Assembly: GCF_036417845.1 (NCBI RefSeq)
Contig: NC_089979.1
Span: 20,478,458 to 20,542,457 of the forward strand
DNA length: 64,000 nt
From: Apteryx mantelli
Lineage: Eukaryota > Chordata > Aves > Apterygiformes > Apterygidae
Reading direction: 5' to 3'
The position numbers were made by a program, and so were the translations under genes. How positions within the stretch are numbered: position 1 is the stretch's first letter; each line of letters opens with the position of its first letter. Positions 61,301 through 64,000 of the stretch are shown one piece after another. The notes below the pieces were generated by a model. The model did no database searches and was not told the origin of the DNA. It saw only the letters and a list, made by a program, of their open reading frames with translations.

Positions 61301-62867
61301 AGGACTGTATTTCGAGTGGTACTGTTGAGTTTTTTAAATCTACATCTTCTTCAAGAAAACAAGAAGGAAAACAGTGACTCCTTTGTTCTTAGCTAGATTG
61401 TATTTTTTCCAGTATTCTGTTGATTTGACATTAATTTTTACTATAAATGTTTACAATATTACATATCTTTATCCCTATAGTTGTACGTAAATAGTGAAAT
61501 TCTTCCTAGAACAACAGTGAAAAAACATAGACCAGCCATACCACCACATGAAGCAGTACATTTATATATTTATTTTAAAAAGTAGATCACAATGGTGTAT
61601 GGTACTTTACAGCTAAGGGATCTTGTACAGAGGAAGTTTTATTATTTTGTTAACATACTGCTTTGAAACACTGTTTGCATTTTATTATACTTTAACTTAA
61701 CTACTATTTTCATTAACCACTAAAGACTTTAATTTTCATGTTAAGTTTAAAGAGCATTTCAGAAGTTCTTGGTACCTGGCCACAAAACATTTTTTTCCTA
61801 TAAACAGAAATACTGAAGTCAAAATTAGCTGGAAGCAAAAATATTAAAACCCATACCTGATCTCAAAACTAGTTATTGTAAGCTCAGAATATCAATAAAA
61901 AACAGTTTTCCTATCTGGAATCAGACTGCGTCACTACTCACAGCACAGCAGTCCTGCCCTAGTTAATGGAATAACACAGAATTAGCAGACTCATTTTTTC
62001 AGCTGAGTCACAAAAATGTTAAGTACAGTTGCTGGGATCATTATTCCTTATAGTATAAGTAGTACTGTTATGACATAATGTCCCTTACAGATGGGGACCT
62101 TCCTTTTGTTTTCCAGACTTTATACATTCTTCTGGCAGGAACGAAAAGCCTGAACAGAAAACAAGTAACTGCCAATTTCCTCCAGAAATGCTCTAGGAGG
62201 AATGACATAATGCCCTGTCTGCTCTGAAGGAACAGACTCTAAAAGAAGTTTTCCATGCATTTTCTGCCTTCAGTAATGTTTTGTATTGTCAGCTTTTGTC
62301 AGCTATGACATAACTACACAAGAGAGCTTTTTGAATTCAGACACAAATCGTAACAGGAGACAAATGAAGACAGAAAATAAAAACAGGTGTTCATCAATGA
62401 AAAAGGACAGTGACTGTCAGGAATTTTCAATACCTGAATCCCAGATACTTTCATTATTTAATGATGTGTAGTTATATTCTGAATTTTTTCCATTCTATTT
62501 TAAGAAATTCTTAAAATAACAAAGCAAATAAAAAAACCCTCCCCTTCAGCAGTGAAAACTAAGTGTTAACCCTCAGCTTCTACAGCTGTGCTCAGCTAAC
62601 AACCAGGTCCACTTGTCCCTCAGCAGGAAAAAGATCAAGGGTCCTTTTTATTCACTACTTTTATAAAGATGAAAGCAAGATTCTCCAGCATATCACAATT
62701 TGAACATTAGCTGAAAAACTGATACAGAAGAGCACAGTAAAGTCAAAATAATGTGAGGACATTCAATGCAACCAAATACCTATTTTTATGTTGAACCAGC
62801 AAACGATACAGTTTTTCAGTTTCTCCACTCCCATACAGGTAGTCTGCTTGCTCTATAACTTCTTCAA
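52337..62867 (-). CDS. RMDN1: RMDN1 (FAM82B), regulator of microtubule dynamics 1, 3' part (8 coding exons)
   Basis: RMDN1 is a TPR-containing protein of the FAM82/RMD family. The family was first described in C. elegans for microtubule binding and chromosome segregation; the human protein has been linked to spindle microtubules and mitochondria. Here eight minus-strand exons join in phase to give 227 codons plus a split Val at the 5' side. The sequence runs from V-E-E-V-I-E-Q-A-D-Y-L-Y to the stop at 52337-52339. Order: first helices, the W-R-L-A-R-A-S-R-D TPR-like region, A-L-E-Y-A-K-K-A-L-E-K-N, A-I-E-L-N-P-K-D-A-T, the E-M-P-W-Y-Q-R motif, and the final TPR (A-Y-L-K-L-N-N-K-K, A-L-L-W-L-S-K-A-K). 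About 83 N-terminal residues in the human protein have no match in the window and must lie to the right. The C-terminus is about four residues shorter than human. The paralogues RMDN2 and RMDN3 are less likely given the WWP1 neighbourhood. Confidence 0.92.
52376..54367 (-). other. RMDN1 last coding intron
   Basis: This 2.0 kb intron between the last two coding exons holds no recognised exon or mobile element. A (GTAA)n-like short repeat occurs near 53824-53838. Confidence 0.7.
54368..54501 (-). CDS. RMDN1: RMDN1 exon with final TPR
   Basis: The exon encodes D-P-N-F-Y-S-K-N-L-L-F-L-G-K-A-Y-L-K-L-N, then N-K-K-M-A-L-L-W-L-S-K-A-K-E-Y-P-A-H-T-E followed by E-D-K-Q. The acceptor is CTGTACAG (minus strand) and the donor CAG|GTAGAA. 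Its 134 nt fit the phases. Reading through the donor would add only V-E-S before a stop. Confidence 0.95.
54502..55717 (-). other. RMDN1 intron
   Basis: No exon is recognised here. A block near 55531-55575 (AGAACTTGGCCCACTGAGGT then a C run) vaguely resembles a dispersed amniote repeat; the assignment is weak. Confidence 0.6.
55718..55748 (-). CDS. RMDN1: RMDN1 31-nt microexon
   Basis: The exon encodes A-L-H-Y-F-H-M-A-E-E plus one base that completes the Ala before D-P-N-F. The human counterpart is A-L-G-Y-F-H-R-A-E-Q. The acceptor is TTTTTACAG and the donor G|GTAATC. It is too short for ORF-based detection; phase and protein continuity support it. Confidence 0.88.
55749..57544 (-). other. 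RMDN1 intron with old CR1/L3-like fragment
   Basis: The intron holds an ancient LINE fragment (about 55985-56300) and a run of 25 A (57239-57263). I see no exon in it. Confidence 0.7.
55985..56300 (-). mobile_element. Ancient CR1/L3-like LINE fragment
   Basis: The + strand resembles the reverse complement of the reverse-transcriptase end of CR1/L3 LINEs. Recognisable parts are TTGTCAAGATCACTGTGAAT, TCTGCAGTGCCTCCCAGCC, AACAGATTCCTATGGAATG, then CAGCTAGTTTTCCATAATGC. Divergence is high, suggesting an insertion older than birds. Recognition is by memory of the family consensus. Confidence 0.65.
57545..57632 (-). CDS. RMDN1: RMDN1 exon (E-M-P-W-Y-Q-R segment)
   Basis: The exon encodes C-Y-S-F-A-E-M-P-W-Y-Q-R-K-I-A-A-M-L-F-A and T-P-P-T-S-T-Y-K-E. 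The acceptor is CTACTGCAG and the donor GAG|GTACAA. One entry base completes the Trp codon split with the previous exon. The family motif A-E-M-P-W-Y-Q-R is intact. Confidence 0.94.
57633..59359 (-). other. RMDN1 intron with G run
   Basis: The intron contains a run of 12 G (58452-58463 on the + strand). No exon or mobile element is recognised. Confidence 0.7.
59360..59415 (-). CDS. RMDN1: RMDN1 exon (A-I-E-L-N-P-K-D TPR segment)
   Basis: This 56-nt exon encodes K-A-I-E-L-N-P-K-D-A-T-S-I-H-L-M-G-I plus two bases of Trp. The A-I-E-L-N-P signature is typical of a TPR second helix. The acceptor is TCACTAG and the donor TG|GTAAGG. Confidence 0.95.
59416..60110 (-). other. RMDN1 intron
   Basis: The intron has a (TG)n/(TA)n tract (about 59482-59526). 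Nothing else is recognised. Confidence 0.75.
60111..60200 (-). CDS. RMDN1: RMDN1 exon (W-Y-A-I-C segment)
   Basis: The exon encodes 30 whole codons: W-Y-A-I-C-I-S-D-V-G-D-Y-E-G-I-K-A-K-I-A then N-A-F-V-I-K-E-H-F-Q. The acceptor is AATCATAG and the donor CAG|GTAAGG. It is phase 0 on both sides. Confidence 0.95.
60201..60902 (-). other. RMDN1 intron
   Basis: Purine-rich low-complexity DNA occurs at about 60454-60490. No exon or mobile element is recognised. Confidence 0.75.
60903..61062 (-). CDS. RMDN1: RMDN1 exon (S-E-D-A-E-L TPR segment)
   Basis: The exon encodes E-D-A-E-L-W-W-R-L-A-R-A-S-R-D-L-A-Q-L-S through Y-E-A-L-E-Y-A-K-K-A-L-E-K-N-E-S-N-F-A-A then H-K. It carries helices of the first TPR-like repeat. 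The acceptor is ATAACTAG and the donor AAG|GTGAGC. The 160 nt fit a one-base entry and phase-0 exit. Confidence 0.96.
61063..62779 (-). other. RMDN1 intron
   Basis: This AT-rich intron has no recognised exon or transposon. Confidence 0.7.
62780..62867 (-). CDS. RMDN1: RMDN1 exon (first one in the window)
   Basis: The exon encodes E-E-V-I-E-Q-A-D-Y-L-Y-G-S-G-E-T-E-K-L-Y and R-L-L-V-Q-H-K-N, completed by two bases of Ser. Two entry bases (TT) complete a Val whose G lies in an exon right of the window. The acceptor is CTCTTAAG and the donor AG|GTATTT. Confidence 0.94.
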
Positions 62868-64000
62868 CTTAAGAGAGAAGGAGGATCATGGAAACAGGAG
62901 AACAAATTACACGTAAATGGTATATTACAGCATAAACAAAACATTAAGAGCAAGATGTTCTAGCTGAAACACAAAGAACAAATTAACTAGTTCCTTTTTA
63001 GGCCATCGTTCCTAAAGATCAAATCAAACAACAACTTTCATGCAAGGCAGAATTGGATAAGTTACATTTACAACAGCTAAGAGATACAGTGGCGGTAGCT
63101 CTTCTCTCTCATGGAACTATAAAACAGCCTTTGGCAACAGGCAGCTTTGGAAGCTTAATGGATTTACGTTAAGTGTCTTTCTCAAAGCATCAAACACTAG
63201 AAGCAATTTTTCTTCTAGGTGAGCGACTGAAAAGCAAAAGAAATAGTAAGAAAAAAAAAGACCAGGAAGGCAAGTGCAACAGACTGCAAGGAGCGAGACT
63301 CCCTCATTAGTACATGTACAGAATTTACAGATAATAATGAAAAAAGAAAAACAAACAAAATAAAATAAATCCAAAAGGTTTTGTTAAAATAATAAAAAAA
63401 AAGTTTTGTTAAAATATTCTTGATTCTCAGGATGATTCTATAGTTTGGCCAAAATAGTGCTGCAGATGCAGGCCCATATCTTATTCAATAAACCAAAATT
63501 AAACATTACTTGAAGTTTTGCCTATTGAAGCGCTTAAGATTTTCACAAATACATGACTCTAAAAAATAAAGTTCATCTACAGAAACATTTATTTTTAAAA
63601 ATACTAAAAACAAAAATAGACAAAGCGGAACCTGAAAAAAAAAAAAAAGCTGGCTTTCTAGAATATTAATGATATGAAGTATACATTGTTCTTACAATTT
63701 TTAATTCTTTTTCTAGAGAATATTTTAAAACACTGACAACAGAAATAGTGGAGTAAGATTTTCACAATTAGCTGAATATATATATACACACACACATATA
63801 TATACACCATATAAATATACATACACACGCATATAAAACTGTGTTCCACAAGCAGAAATATTGAGTAACGTGCAGTACAGTATTCTAGCATGGCATTAGA
63901 TGGAATTAGGAGAAAAGAAATACCCAAATAGAAGCAGGTAGATAACTCCATTAAGTATATAACTGTATAGGAGAAAGAATCCCAAGGTTATTAAATGTAA
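62868..64000 (-). other. RMDN1 intron, partial (right edge of window)
   Basis: I could not place the upstream RMDN1 exons here. The stretch has a (TA)n/(CA)n-rich tract (about 63775-63832) and no recognisable mobile element. Confidence 0.65.

Noticed and set aside
63117..63374. Minus-strand open frame with acceptor-like TTTTCAG and L-E-E-K-L-L-L-V-F-D-A-L-R, considered as an upstream RMDN1 exon
   Set aside because: It does not match the known RMDN1 N-terminal region, and its possible donor gives the wrong phase for the exon starting at 62867.

Overview
This is a stretch of vertebrate nuclear DNA, almost certainly from a bird. The evidence is a multi-exon gene with GT-AG introns, AT-rich introns with long homopolymers and (AT)n/(TG)n runs, and CR1 retrotransposon 3' ends of the avian/reptilian type (about 12293-12540 and 45087-45300). 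It contains no prokaryotic operons, no CRISPR array and no RNA gene that I can support.

Two genes are present, transcribed towards each other. The first, on the + strand, is the complete coding region of WWP1, a HECT E3 ubiquitin ligase of the NEDD4 family. I could place 23 coding exons between 11669 and 48308. Their phases join without a break into an open frame of 922 codons plus stop, which is the length I know for human WWP1. The order is C2 domain (exons 1-4), variable Ser/Thr/Ala-rich linker (exons 4-7), four WW domains (exons 7-12) and HECT domain (exons 14-23). The catalytic cysteine is codon 890. The promoter and the untranslated first exon(s) are not visible: positions 1-11647 read as upstream intronic or non-coding DNA.

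The second gene, on the - strand, is the 3' part of RMDN1 (FAM82B, regulator of microtubule dynamics 1). Eight coding exons run from 62867 down to the stop at 52337-52339. The N-terminal exons, about 83 residues by comparison with human, lie beyond the right edge. WWP1 and RMDN1 are also tail-to-tail neighbours in mammals, so this is conserved synteny.

The rest is intron, 3' UTR and a roughly 3 kb intergenic stretch between the two 3' ends. Recognisable repeats are two CR1 3' ends, one old CR1/L3-like fragment near 55985-56300, a probable hAT-like MITE at 29895-30070, and several simple or tandem repeats.

The most interesting observations concern gene structure. The first coding intron of WWP1 is either a GC-AG intron or uses an in-frame canonical GT-AG alternative that changes the C2 domain by one residue. 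The catalytic Cys codon is split by the last intron. Retention of intron 7 or intron 8 would give C2-only or C2-WW1 proteins, and the first of these would create a PPxY motif. I found no novel biological system here.
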